Assembly: GCA_947168395.1 (NCBI GenBank)
Contig: CAMVLT010000044.1
Span: forward strand, 1-33,112
Direction of reading: 5' to 3'
DNA from: an uncultured Prevotellaceae bacterium
Lineage (GTDB): Bacteria > Bacteroidota > Bacteroidia > Bacteroidales > Bacteroidaceae
Length of the DNA: 33,112 nucleotides
The translations under genes were made by a program, and so were the position numbers. This document shows positions 1 to 9,315 of this stretch, one piece after another (positions within the stretch are counted from its first letter, which is position 1; each line of letters starts with the position of its first letter). The notes beneath the pieces were generated by a model that saw nothing but the letters and a program-made list of their open reading frames with translations, had not been told where the DNA came from and searched no databases.

Positions 1-61
1 AAAATGTGGGGAAATATTCAGTCAGCAGTCATTTTTCAACCGTACAGGTCGAAATATTTTG

Positions 62-69
62 TATCTTTG
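62..69 (+). promoter_or_regulatory. Bacteroidota -7 promoter element upstream of the C10 protease
   Basis: TATCTTTG fits the TAnnTTTG -7 box of Bacteroidota sigma-ABfr promoters and lies about 60 bp before the ATG at 130. No clear TTTG -33 box sits at the usual 19-21 bp spacing; the nearest T-rich stretch (32-37) is about 24 bp away. It probably drives the two-gene module 130-8188. Confidence 0.45.
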
Positions 70-129
70 TGGCAATTATGTGTGAAGGCCATAGGGCTGC
101 TTATTTGGCAATAACAAAAACTTAGCATT

Positions 130-3100
130 ATGACGAAAAGGTATTTACTACTAATTCCATGTCTGCTTTTGAGCATGGCAATTACTGCGGGAAAGATTTC
201 TGAGCAACAGGCGCTGCAGGAGGCGCAGCGATTTATGCCGGGCAAGAAGTTCGAACAGCCACAACTGGCACGTGGAGCCGAGCGTTTGGTGGAACGGAGC
301 CTGTATGTGTTTAACGTCGAGGCAAATGGCGGTTTTGTCATTGTGTCGGGCAATGATAATACCGATGCCATTCTGGGATATTCAACGGAAGGCAACTTCG
401 ATGAAGGGAACTTGCCTGATAACGTCCGTGCATGGATGGAACAGATGTCTGCCGAAGTTGAGGCATGCCAGTCGGCAGCGATGTCACGGACGGCTGCACT
501 TGTGCCAAGACATGACGGAGTAGCCATTCATGCAAGGATTGAGCCACTTATTATTACGACCTGGAACCAAGGAAACTGGGACAACGGCATCAACAGCGAC
601 GGGGTGTATAACGTGCATTTGCCCAAAATCAATGGCAAGTATCCCTGTACTGGATGTGTGGCTACAGCCGGTGCCCAGCTGATGTATTACTACAGGTGGC
701 CGCAGGCCATGACGCAAAGTGTTCCGGGATATGAGTCCTACAGTGGGGCAGACACCCGCAACGCCCTTGCTCCCACTCAGTTCTTGTGGGACAAGATGAA
801 GACGAAGTACGTTAAGAATGACCCTAACACAGAAGCCGTGAATGCCGTTGCCGACCTGATGCTCTACTGCGGTTACGCAGCAAGAATGAACTACGAGATT
901 GAAGGGTCGGGAGCATCGGCATATACGCTTGCCGACGGTATGAGCAAGTATTTTGGCTACAACCCTAATACATGGAAAGGGGTTAGCCGTTACCAATATA
1001 CGATAAGCGAGTGGGATGAACTGATATACAACGAAATAGCCAACGGTCGCCCCGTCATGTACAGTGGCTCAGGATCTAAAGGCGGCCACGTGTTCCTCTG
1101 CGACGGATACGACGGAGCCGGGATGTTTCACTTCAACTGGGGATGGGGAGGCAGCTATGACGGCTACTTCAAGCTACAGGTGACCAATCCATACGGAAAG
1201 TACGGTGAGGGCTTTGTCGCCGACAACGACTGTATCATAGGCTTGCAACCCAGCTCATGGCCCGACATTGCCGACCCTAATGCCGACGACCAGTGGGAAG
1301 TGGCAGAGATTAACGGGCTGGTGGCCACAGCAAGCGGCCCGGTGATTGAGGCCTCGACGGTGACGCTTAATCTTGGCAACAGCAACGACCAGCCGTACGC
1401 ATTTGGCTATGGCATGGCAGAATTGAATAATGACGGAACACTCACGGTAGTTGACAATAGCAAGGAATTTCTAAAAGAAATGGACCCATTAGGAAGCGGT
1501 TACTATTATGTCGGCATCCCATTTGACTTCTCGACGTATTCTCTTACTGAGGGCCGACACGTGCTGGTGCCCGTCAGCCTATTGAATGGTGAGAATGAGT
1601 GGAGGCGTTGCAAGCCTGCCGACCTGTGGTTTGAAGTCAATGTCACTGGAGGGAAGGAGGATATTGTCGTCCATCCTATTGATCACCTTCAAATCAACGA
1701 TTTCGACATCATATCTGGTGGTAATCCGGGTAACATCCAATACATGAGGACAAGCATCACCAATCTGGGCGACAATATTGAGAAAAGGTTATATCTGCAT
1801 GTAGGTACTGACAATGACAAAGGAGAGTACCACAGCGGCAGGTACGTCAGCATTGCGGCAGGCAACACCAAGGAATACCGACTGTCACTGGGCCGGTTGG
1901 AGGCTGGCACTTACACCATTTGGCTGACAGGTGACTATGCTGGCAATGAGGTGCTGGCCAAGAAGAAAGTAACCATCAAGCAGGACTTGCAGGCTACTGA
2001 TTTTGAGTTCATAGGCAATCCGCTTGCCAATGAAATAATGCAGGTGAACGTGACGGTCGAGAATCGGGGTGACGACTATGTCATGCCGCTCTACCTGTTT
2101 GCCAGTACAGATGACACGAAGCATCACGTTTATACCGCTGGCTCAGCCATTGAGGGTGGGGGCAGCGAAATCGTTACTTTCTATTTCAAGCCCACAGTAT
2201 CGGGTTCGTGGAATTTGTGGGTAGCCACCGACATTGACGGAACAAATGTCATCGGACGATCAACATTGGGACAGGCATCGCAAAAGAACGGTATCACGCT
2301 ACCCTCGCAAGACGGCACAGAAAGGACACCTTTATTATGCGGTGAAACCTACACCTCCGCTGACATCACGTTTATCAAGTCGGGGAGTCTCACCGTTTCA
2401 GACGACGGCGAAACGTTATTTTTCAATCATCTGGTAATGGATTGTGAGTTGGAAAAGTCTGCTGGTGAACTCATTTCCGCTGACATTTTCAATGGTGCCA
2501 CCATGAATGCTATCAACATCGTACTGACAGGTGAAAACCGACTAACTACTAAAGGTTATGAAGCCATCTCATGTAGGGGTATAGACAAGCTGACAATCTC
2601 TGGTGAAGGTTCACTGACGTTAAGCAGCGACTACATCGACATTTCGCTTTCATCTGGTTATTATAACGTACCAAACGGCGAATTGGTGATTGACAATACG
2701 ACGCTCACTTGCATGGGTTATTGCTCCGTGTCTTCTTGCAGAAATGTTATGGTAAAGAGTTCACGGTTTGAGGGTAACATGTTAAGTAGTGATACTAACT
2801 TGAGCATGGAAGGCTGCTCGATAAGATATGGTAATGTTTCCAGTCACTTTGTGATTGCTACTCAGGAAGACAACACCATACCGAGCAACATCCAATTTTC
2901 AGACCAGCCCCTTTTCTGCGGACATACTTATACGCATGATGACTTCAGCGACATCCAGTCGGGCCGTTTCTCAGTCTCAAACGATGGCAGGGTACTCACT
3001 TTTGACAACCTGAATATAGCGAGTGACAAGAACCTGTTTGTTATTAGTAACGAACAAGTAGAAATCCGCTTGAAAGGTGAAAACAAGGTTCATACGACCA

Positions 3101-5241
3101 ATTCTGTTGTCATGGAATTGAATTTCTGTGACGTAATCATTACGGGTGATGGTTCATTGACAACCCAGTCAAACTGGTATGATTTCTGGCTTTATGGATG
3201 TAATGTGACAATAGACCATACCACACTAAAATGTGAGGGATATACTGCTTTCGGCAATAATATGCAGCCTATGGACAAACTGATTGTAAATCATTCCACT
3301 TTCATAGGTCAGTCTTTCTTCCGTATCGCGTCGTTGACGCTAATAAACAGTTCGTTCATTTCTCCGAAGGAAGTAACTTTTGACCCAGATGACACAAAAA
3401 GCTCACAATTGAAGGATTCCAATGGTAACAACATCAGAGGATTTGAGATTCAACCTATAGAGGGGGATTTCAGCTATGCCGTTAGTCCATGGGATTTTGG
3501 AAACTTACTCAGGGCCAAAGGGAAAGACAAGGACTTTACATTCAGAATGAAGAATGAAGGAACTGAGGAAATAAGAGAGATAGCATACACATGGTCGGTT
3601 GGTGGTGTGGCGTCTTCTGAAAAGAGAGTTACCCTTACTGAGCCTTACGCCCAGACTGGAGACAATTTCACGGTTTCCATACCTGTTGAGTCAAGTAATA
3701 GCATCGGGAAAGAAGAAGTGTTGCTTATGGTCACTAAGGTGAACAACCATGAGAACACGGCAGCGCGGAAAACAGCGAAAGGCTATCTATATACGATGGA
3801 GAGGGAAGTGCCCAAACGTGTAGTTGTAGAGGAGTTTTGCGCCACCTGGTGTGGCTGGAGTCCACGTGGGACAGTCGCGTTTGAGTTGTTGAATAAGGAA
3901 TATGGAGACGACATAATTACAATCGCTGCTCACCAAAGAGACCCGATGGATGCCAGTTCATATACAATAGGCTCAAATTCTACTCCTACCGCAAGAGTAA
4001 ATAGAGGGGAAATGGCTGATGCGTACTATGGACTTTCGGATAATGCCTATGGTATCAAGGAACTTGTTGAAGCAGAGCAGAACATTCTGTCGCCTGCAGA
4101 TATAGAAGTTGCCGCTGAATGGAATAATGGAGACAAAAGTGCTGTCAAGATAAATACAAAAACCACGTTCCTAATAGATGAGGATGCTTCGCATTATAGC
4201 ATCGGATTCGCGCTTGTAGAGGATGGAATGAAAGGTAATGGCGATGACTGGATTCAGAATAATTATTACTCCGGCAGATCCATCAGTGACCCGAACCTAC
4301 AGTCTCTGTCAGCGCTTCCAAGTCAGCTAAGCGATATGGAATACAATCATGTGGCAGTGGATGCCTGGGGAATAAGCCAGGGAATAAGTGGCTCGGTAAA
4401 AGACATACAAGCTGGTGTGCCACAGGGATTCAGCTATGTGTGCAACATTTCTCAAAACGAGTTGATACAGGACAAATCAAGACTTACTGTCGTTGCCTTG
4501 CTTTTCGACAAGAATACTGGCAAGATATGCAATGCAGCGAAGACAACGATAGGAGAATATCGGCCAAAGGGCGATCTCGATGCCAAGGGCTATACGGATG
4601 TCAGCGATGTCGTGGCCGCTATCAATCACGTGCTCGGCGAGAAGTTGCTGACTTATGACGAGAAGGAACTGCTCGACATGAACGAGGATGGCGAACTGAA
4701 CGTGGGCGACATTATCCTGTTGGTAAAGGCGATTTTGGATCAGGGCAACCAATTCGAGGCACCAAAGATGGCTCGTGGCGAAGCTGAGGCTGTTGACCTG
4801 ACCAGATATACGGCCATGCAGCTGAATGTGAATGTTCCAGCTGGCAGCAGCATCAGAGACATCCGATTGGCAGGCAGCAACGGCAGTTCCCACAAGTTGG
4901 CATACCAGCAGACGGGCAACGGGCAATATACGGTAGTGGTCTACTCGATGGGCAATCAGACGTTCAAACCCGTCAACGGTTGTCTGTTAGAGGTGATTAC
5001 CGATGGCGACGGTGAACCTGTGACGGCCAATGTACTGTTAGCCACACCTACAGGTGAACGTACACTTATCGGCACACTACCTAACGGAATAGTGACGGGT
5101 ATCAGTAGCGTTTATTCCGGCCAGATGGCTACAGCCAACGTCTACGATTTGCGTGGCAACAAGGTGCTGGACAAGGGTATGTCAACTCTGCGGTTGCCGA
5201 AGGGTATTTATATTATGAATGGCAAGAGAATAATCAAGTAA
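130..5241 (+). CDS. Multidomain streptopain-like C10 cysteine protease with dockerin-like and T9SS-type C-terminal domains
   Basis: Secreted or surface cysteine endopeptidase of family C10 (streptopain/interpain type), 1703 aa. Residues 1-20 form a signal peptide and about 21-115 an inhibitory Spi-type propeptide. In the catalytic domain (about 150-380), Cys176 sits in GCVATAGAQLMYYYRWP, matching the streptopain nucleophile region, and His320 sits in KGGHVFLCDGYDG, followed by HFNWGWGG. Beta-rich, CARDB/FN3-like stretches follow. Two related modules start near residues 734 and 927, each opening with LxCGxTYT and then SGxxxVSxDGxxLxFxxL. Residues about 1230-1350 resemble an Omp28/thioredoxin-like domain with CATWCGWS, so the second Cys of CxxC is Ser1244. 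Residues 1480-1538 carry two EF-hand-like dockerin repeats, including DMNEDGELNVGD. A cohesin-like beta segment and a Por-type sorting motif ending YIMNGKRIIK complete the protein. It is much longer than streptopain (about 400 aa). The protease call is strong; the accessory domain names are by pattern. Confidence 0.9.
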   Translation: MTKRYLLLIPCLLLSMAITAGKISEQQALQEAQRFMPGKKFEQPQLARGAERLVERSLYVFNVEANGGFVIVSGNDNTDAILGYSTEGNFDEGNLPDNVRAWMEQMSAEVEACQSAAMSRTAALVPRHDGVAIHARIEPLIITTWNQGNWDNGINSDGVYNVHLPKINGKYPCTGCVATAGAQLMYYYRWPQAMTQSVPGYESYSGADTRNALAPTQFLWDKMKTKYVKNDPNTEAVNAVADLMLYCGYAARMNYEIEGSGASAYTLADGMSKYFGYNPNTWKGVSRYQYTISEWDELIYNEIANGRPVMYSGSGSKGGHVFLCDGYDGAGMFHFNWGWGGSYDGYFKLQVTNPYGKYGEGFVADNDCIIGLQPSSWPDIADPNADDQWEVAEINGLVATASGPVIEASTVTLNLGNSNDQPYAFGYGMAELNNDGTLTVVDNSKEFLKEMDPLGSGYYYVGIPFDFSTYSLTEGRHVLVPVSLLNGENEWRRCKPADLWFEVNVTGGKEDIVVHPIDHLQINDFDIISGGNPGNIQYMRTSITNLGDNIEKRLYLHVGTDNDKGEYHSGRYVSIAAGNTKEYRLSLGRLEAGTYTIWLTGDYAGNEVLAKKKVTIKQDLQATDFEFIGNPLANEIMQVNVTVENRGDDYVMPLYLFASTDDTKHHVYTAGSAIEGGGSEIVTFYFKPTVSGSWNLWVATDIDGTNVIGRSTLGQASQKNGITLPSQDGTERTPLLCGETYTSADITFIKSGSLTVSDDGETLFFNHLVMDCELEKSAGELISADIFNGATMNAINIVLTGENRLTTKGYEAISCRGIDKLTISGEGSLTLSSDYIDISLSSGYYNVPNGELVIDNTTLTCMGYCSVSSCRNVMVKSSRFEGNMLSSDTNLSMEGCSIRYGNVSSHFVIATQEDNTIPSNIQFSDQPLFCGHTYTHDDFSDIQSGRFSVSNDGRVLTFDNLNIASDKNLFVISNEQVEIRLKGENKVHTTNSVVMELNFCDVIITGDGSLTTQSNWYDFWLYGCNVTIDHTTLKCEGYTAFGNNMQPMDKLIVNHSTFIGQSFFRIASLTLINSSFISPKEVTFDPDDTKSSQLKDSNGNNIRGFEIQPIEGDFSYAVSPWDFGNLLRAKGKDKDFTFRMKNEGTEEIREIAYTWSVGGVASSEKRVTLTEPYAQTGDNFTVSIPVESSNSIGKEEVLLMVTKVNNHENTAARKTAKGYLYTMEREVPKRVVVEEFCATWCGWSPRGTVAFELLNKEYGDDIITIAAHQRDPMDASSYTIGSNSTPTARVNRGEMADAYYGLSDNAYGIKELVEAEQNILSPADIEVAAEWNNGDKSAVKINTKTTFLIDEDASHYSIGFALVEDGMKGNGDDWIQNNYYSGRSISDPNLQSLSALPSQLSDMEYNHVAVDAWGISQGISGSVKDIQAGVPQGFSYVCNISQNELIQDKSRLTVVALLFDKNTGKICNAAKTTIGEYRPKGDLDAKGYTDVSDVVAAINHVLGEKLLTYDEKELLDMNEDGELNVGDIILLVKAILDQGNQFEAPKMARGEAEAVDLTRYTAMQLNVNVPAGSSIRDIRLAGSNGSSHKLAYQQTGNGQYTVVVYSMGNQTFKPVNGCLLEVITDGDGEPVTANVLLATPTGERTLIGTLPNGIVTGISSVYSGQMATANVYDLRGNKVLDKGMSTLRLPKGIYIMNGKRIIK

Positions 5242-5245
5242 GACT

Positions 5246-8188
5246 ATGAACAAAAAGATATTTGCAACGATAGTAACACTGCTCGTCCTGACGATGGGCA
5301 GTGCATGGGCCGATAATTTGAAAGCAGAAAGCGTCATCATGAACGCTGGTACTCAGAAAGTTATGGGAATCTCATTAGAACAGACTGCAGAGAAGTATGC
5401 AGGCTTCCAGTTCGATGTTGAGTTGCCAGCTGGAATTACGTTAGTTGGCGAGTCATTGGATGACAAACGTACTGGCGACATGACTTACACAATGCGTACA
5501 CAGAGCAACGGTAGCATTCGGTATATCGTCTATTCGCCAACGCTCACGACGGCTCACGCTGGTCATGTTATGGAGATGCAGTTGAAGGCCGACAAAAAAG
5601 CTGTGGCAGGCAGCTACAGCATAAAGTTCAGGAACATGATGCTGAGTGACGTGAACGGCAATATGACTTACCTCAGTGATGCTGTTTCGCCGCTGACGAT
5701 TGTGCCTCCTGTAAAGGTGACGGCTTTCAGCATGGAGCGCGAGTATGGCGAGGATAACGGTATGCTGGAGTATGACGTAAGCGAGAATTACACAACGGGT
5801 ACGCCAACCATCGACTGCTCCGCCACTCAGACTTCTCCCGTGGGTACCTATTCTATTATTGTAGGGAAAGGAAGTATCGTGGCTGATACCGTTACTTTGG
5901 TGAATGGCACGTTGACTGTCACCAAGGCACCGCTGACGATTAGCGGCGGAACGTACTCCATGAAGCAAGGAGATCCGCTGCCAACGTTTGTCGCTACGTT
6001 TGCTGGATTCAAGAACGGCGAGACTTCTGCGGTATTGACGAAGCAGCCGACGCTGACGACTACTGCCACTTCGGCAAGTACACCAGGCACTTACGAGGTG
6101 ACTGTCAGCGGTGCAGAGGCCATGAACTACGACATCAGTTATACTGCTGGAACATTGACCATTACTGCTGCAGATCCAGTGACGGTGACGGCAAAGAGCT
6201 ATACCCGTGAGTATGGTGAGGAGAACCCGACATTTGAGTTTACGTCAGAAGGAGCAACGTTGGAGGGACAGCCGGAGATTACTTGCGAGGCAACGACCAC
6301 ATCGCCTGCCGGCACCTATCCTATAGTCATCAAGAAAGGTGGCGTGACGAATTATAACGATTCCTATGTCAACGGTACGCTAACTATCACCAAAGCTCCG
6401 CTGACTATCAGCGCAGGCGATTATACCATGAAGCAAGGGGATGCTTTGCCGACATTCAAGGCTACGTACTCTGGATTCAAGAACAGCGAGACTTCAGCGG
6501 TATTGACGAAGCAGCCGACGCTGACGACTACTGCCACTTCGGCAAGTACACCAGGCACTTACGAGGTGACTGTCAGCGGTGCAGAGGCCATGAACTACGA
6601 CATCAGTTATACTGCTGGAACATTGACCATTACTGCTGCAGATCCAGTGACGGTGACGGCGAAGAGCTATACCCGTGAGTATGGTGAGGACAACCCGACG
6701 TTCGAGTTTACGTCAGAAGGAGCAACGTTGGAGGGACAGCCGGAGATTACTTGCGATGCAACGACCACATCGCCTGTCGGCACTTACCCAATTGTCATCA
6801 AGAAAGGTGGCGTGACGAATTATAACGATTCGTATGTCAATGGTACGCTGACCATCACCAAAGCTCCGCTGAATATCAGCGCAGGCGATTATACCATGAA
6901 GCAAGGGGATGCTTTGCCGACGTTCAAGGCTACGTACTCTGGATTCAAGAACAGCGAGACTTCAGCGGTATTGACGAAGCAGCCGACGCTGACGACTACT
7001 GCCACTTCGGCAAGTACACCAGGCACTTACGAGGTGACTGTCAGCGGTGCAGAGGCCATGAACTACGACATCAGTTATACTGCTGGAACATTGACCATTA
7101 CTGCTGCAGATCCAGTGACGGTGACGGCGAAGAGCTATACCCGTGAGTATGGTGAGGACAACCCGACGTTCGAGTTTACGTCAGAAGGAGCAACGTTGGA
7201 GGGACAGCCGGAGATTACTTGCGAGGCAACGACCACATCGCCTGCCGGCACCTATCCTATAGTCATCAAGAAAGGTGGCGTGACGAATTATAACGATTCC
7301 TATGTCAACGGTACGCTAACTATCACCAAAGCTCCGCTGACTATCAGCGCAGGCGATTATACCATGAAGCAAGGGGATGCTTTGCCGACATTCAAGGCTA
7401 CGTACTCTGGATTCAAGAACAGCGAGACTTCAGCGGTATTGACGAAGCAGCCGACGCTGACGACTACTGCCACTTCGGCAAGTACACCAGGCACTTACGA
7501 GGTGACTGTCAGCGGTGCAGAGGCCATGAACTACGACATCAGTTATACTGCTGGAACATTGACCATTACTGCTGCAGATCCAGTGACGGTGACGGCAAAG
7601 AGCTATACCCGTGAGTATGGTGAGGAGAACCCGACATTTGAGTTTACGTCAGAAGGAGCAACGTTGGAGGGACAGCCGGAGATTATTTGCGAGGCTACAG
7701 CTACATCGCCTGTGGGCACTTATCCAATTGTCATCAAAAAAGGTGGCGTGACGAATTATAACGATTCGTATGTCAATGGTACGCTAACCATCACCAAAGC
7801 TCCGCTGAAGGTGACGGTGGCAGATGCTACCCGCGAGCAGGGTGTGGAGAATCCTGAGTTTGTGATTACCTACGAGGGCTGGAAAAACGGCGAGACGGAA
7901 GCCGTGCTGACCAAGAAACCGGTGGCGACGACTACGGCGACGAAAGACAGCGAGGTGGGTGAGTATGACATCATCGTGAGCGGCGGAGAGGCCCAGAACT
8001 ACGAGCTGAGCTACGTCAACGGCAAGCTGACGGTGACGGTGCCGAGCGGCATCCGTGAGATTATCAGCGGCGGTTCGTTCGATGTCTACACGACTGATGG
8101 CCGGATGGTCAAGAAGGGTGCTACGACGCTGAAAGGACTTGCCAAGGGCGTTTACATCGTTAATGGCCGGAAAGTGATGGTGAAGTAA
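5246..8188 (+). CDS. MBG-repeat surface protein with cohesin-like N-terminal domain
   Basis: Secreted, repetitive protein of 980 aa, probably an adhesin or scaffold. Residues 1-22 are a signal peptide ending SAWA. Residues about 23-150 resemble a cohesin fold: a beta sandwich with AGFQFDVELPAGITL and a late GSYSIKFRNMMLSD strand. About 157-930 hold five 156-residue repeats, each a pair of MBG-type Ig-like domains (VTAKSYTREYGE / GTLTITKAPL and ISAGDYTMKQGD / GTLTITAADP). The last repeat diverges. The C-terminus (FDVYTTDGRMVKKG, then LAKGVYIVNGRKVMVK) matches the Por/T9SS sorting motif and resembles the end of the upstream protease. The gene starts 4 bp after the protease stop, so the two are almost certainly co-transcribed. 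No enzymatic motif was seen. MBG family membership is clear; cohesin identity is by pattern and less sure. Confidence 0.85.
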   Translation: MNKKIFATIVTLLVLTMGSAWADNLKAESVIMNAGTQKVMGISLEQTAEKYAGFQFDVELPAGITLVGESLDDKRTGDMTYTMRTQSNGSIRYIVYSPTLTTAHAGHVMEMQLKADKKAVAGSYSIKFRNMMLSDVNGNMTYLSDAVSPLTIVPPVKVTAFSMEREYGEDNGMLEYDVSENYTTGTPTIDCSATQTSPVGTYSIIVGKGSIVADTVTLVNGTLTVTKAPLTISGGTYSMKQGDPLPTFVATFAGFKNGETSAVLTKQPTLTTTATSASTPGTYEVTVSGAEAMNYDISYTAGTLTITAADPVTVTAKSYTREYGEENPTFEFTSEGATLEGQPEITCEATTTSPAGTYPIVIKKGGVTNYNDSYVNGTLTITKAPLTISAGDYTMKQGDALPTFKATYSGFKNSETSAVLTKQPTLTTTATSASTPGTYEVTVSGAEAMNYDISYTAGTLTITAADPVTVTAKSYTREYGEDNPTFEFTSEGATLEGQPEITCDATTTSPVGTYPIVIKKGGVTNYNDSYVNGTLTITKAPLNISAGDYTMKQGDALPTFKATYSGFKNSETSAVLTKQPTLTTTATSASTPGTYEVTVSGAEAMNYDISYTAGTLTITAADPVTVTAKSYTREYGEDNPTFEFTSEGATLEGQPEITCEATTTSPAGTYPIVIKKGGVTNYNDSYVNGTLTITKAPLTISAGDYTMKQGDALPTFKATYSGFKNSETSAVLTKQPTLTTTATSASTPGTYEVTVSGAEAMNYDISYTAGTLTITAADPVTVTAKSYTREYGEENPTFEFTSEGATLEGQPEIICEATATSPVGTYPIVIKKGGVTNYNDSYVNGTLTITKAPLKVTVADATREQGVENPEFVITYEGWKNGETEAVLTKKPVATTTATKDSEVGEYDIIVSGGEAQNYELSYVNGKLTVTVPSGIREIISGGSFDVYTTDGRMVKKGATTLKGLAKGVYIVNGRKVMVK
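5713..8040 (+). repeat. Five in-frame tandem repeats of 468 bp inside the MBG gene
   Basis: The marker gacggtgacggc recurs at 6181, 6649, 7117 and 7585, exactly 468 bp apart. A diverged first unit is in phase, with gtgacggc at 5717. Units starting 6181, 6649 and 7117 are nearly identical at DNA level; the first unit and the second half of the last are diverged. Variant bases are shared in a mosaic way, which suggests recombination between units. Confidence 0.95.
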
Positions 8189-8208
8189 CTTCAATTAGTT
8201 TTCAATTT

Positions 8209-8282
8209 ATACTGCCACTACTTCCACCACTGCAACACTTGCTGATTTTCAAGTTGTTAAGTGGTGGCAGTATTGGTAGTAT
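8209..8282. terminator. Long hairpin between convergent genes, probable bidirectional terminator
   Basis: Arms 8209-8230 and 8261-8282 are complementary over 22 bp with three mismatches. The 30-nt loop contains a smaller possible hairpin (aacacttg/caagttgtt). The structure lies between the convergent MBG gene and phytase-like gene. T-tracts are weak on both strands. Confidence 0.5.
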
Positions 8283-8303
8283 AAGGCACGGAGGGAACGT
8301 CTG

Positions 8304-9281
8304 CTATGTCGGCGGGTAAGTGGTGGAGAGTCGTATTGTCTTCAGCCAATCGCGCAGGATTCCTTTGTAGTGGTTCTGTGAGTCAGCAATCATCAGAAGA
8401 ATGATGCTGCCGTCTGTCAGTCGCTTAGCTACGCAGAGGCCTTCGTAGTTGGCGAAGTTCCTCCTGAAGAGATTGATTTTGGTGCGGAAGGTGTGCAGGT
8501 GTGTTTTCTGAAGCTGTCTGTCGGCAGAGGGTTGCACGACATAGAGCCGGCACTCGGCATAGGAGCCAATCTTCAGGGGTGGGATGCGCAGGGTGCGCTC
8601 GAGCACGAGTAGCCTACTGCCGCCCAACGCACAGAGTTCGCTGACTCCGTTGAGAAATACGCCCTTACGCTTGGGCTTTGGCGTGTCGAGCATATAGGCA
8701 TACTGTTGAAGCATGGTGCCGTCGTCGCTGAACGAAGTCAGCCACAGCACGCTATCGCCCTTGGCCGGACGTTCGGATATGGTATAGAAACGGTGCGTCT
8801 GGTCATCATAGCACAGCGACTCGAGCCCATAGTTGCGGTCGAGGCGGCTGAACGTCTGTGGAACCTGCAGCTGTTGGCCAGTCCGACGGCCGTCGAGTGT
8901 ATATTCCATGATTTGGTTGTCGGCCTCTCCTGATATAAATAAGGTACGCGTAAAGGGCTGAAAGCTGATGCCTTCCTGGTCGCGGTTGGGACAGCCGGAG
9001 GGGTGGAAGCCTTCGTTCTGAACACCGAGGATGCGGCCCGAGAGGGTGTCGATGTCAATATGAAAGACAAAGAATCCGTCGTCGGACTTATCGCAGACAA
9101 CGGCGTAGCGGTCGTTGCCGATAGCGGTGATGCCGCTGTAATTACCAGCGGGAATGTGGTGCGGAAACTTCTGCTGCTTGTTCACTTGCAGTTTCTGCGA
9201 AAAGACTGATAGCGGTATCAATAGTAATACCGCTATCAGCAGGATAGGAAGTAGCCGCGCTACCGATTCTTCAGTCTTCAC
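8304..9281 (-). CDS. Esterase-like phytase-family protein, exported
   Basis: 325 aa, resembling the 'esterase-like activity of phytase' family (a beta-propeller fold). Seen: a hydrophobic leader (LLPILLIAVLLLIPLSVFSQ, about residues 10-29), then propeller-like blades with SGITAIGNDRYAVVCDKSDDG, DQEGISFQP, NYGLESLCYD, GVSELCALG and NYEGLCVAKRL. The repeated EG/ES-L-containing strands are typical of this family. Substrate is unknown; a phosphoester or another ester are both possible. The start is GTG at 9281: an in-frame TGA lies six bases upstream and no ATG precedes the leader. It starts 17 bp after the beta-galactosidase stop codon and probably shares its transcript. The junction is made of short CACTTTT-type repeats that also encode the first residues. 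Confidence 0.7.
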   Translation of the reverse strand: MKTEESVARLLPILLIAVLLLIPLSVFSQKLQVNKQQKFPHHIPAGNYSGITAIGNDRYAVVCDKSDDGFFVFHIDIDTLSGRILGVQNEGFHPSGCPNRDQEGISFQPFTRTLFISGEADNQIMEYTLDGRRTGQQLQVPQTFSRLDRNYGLESLCYDDQTHRFYTISERPAKGDSVLWLTSFSDDGTMLQQYAYMLDTPKPKRKGVFLNGVSELCALGGSRLLVLERTLRIPPLKIGSYAECRLYVVQPSADRQLQKTHLHTFRTKINLFRRNFANYEGLCVAKRLTDGSIILLMIADSQNHYKGILRDWLKTIRLSTTYPPT

Positions 9282-9315
9282 TTTTCACTATTCACTTTTA
9301 CTTTTCACTCTTCAG
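9269..9315. repeat. Short tandem repeats across the beta-galactosidase/phytase-like junction
   Basis: A run of degenerate units (tcacttt, tcactat, tcacttt, acttttcac, tcttca) spans the end of one gene, the spacer and the GTG start of the next. It encodes the C-terminal KSEK of the upstream enzyme and the N-terminal KTEES of the downstream one. Confidence 0.6.
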
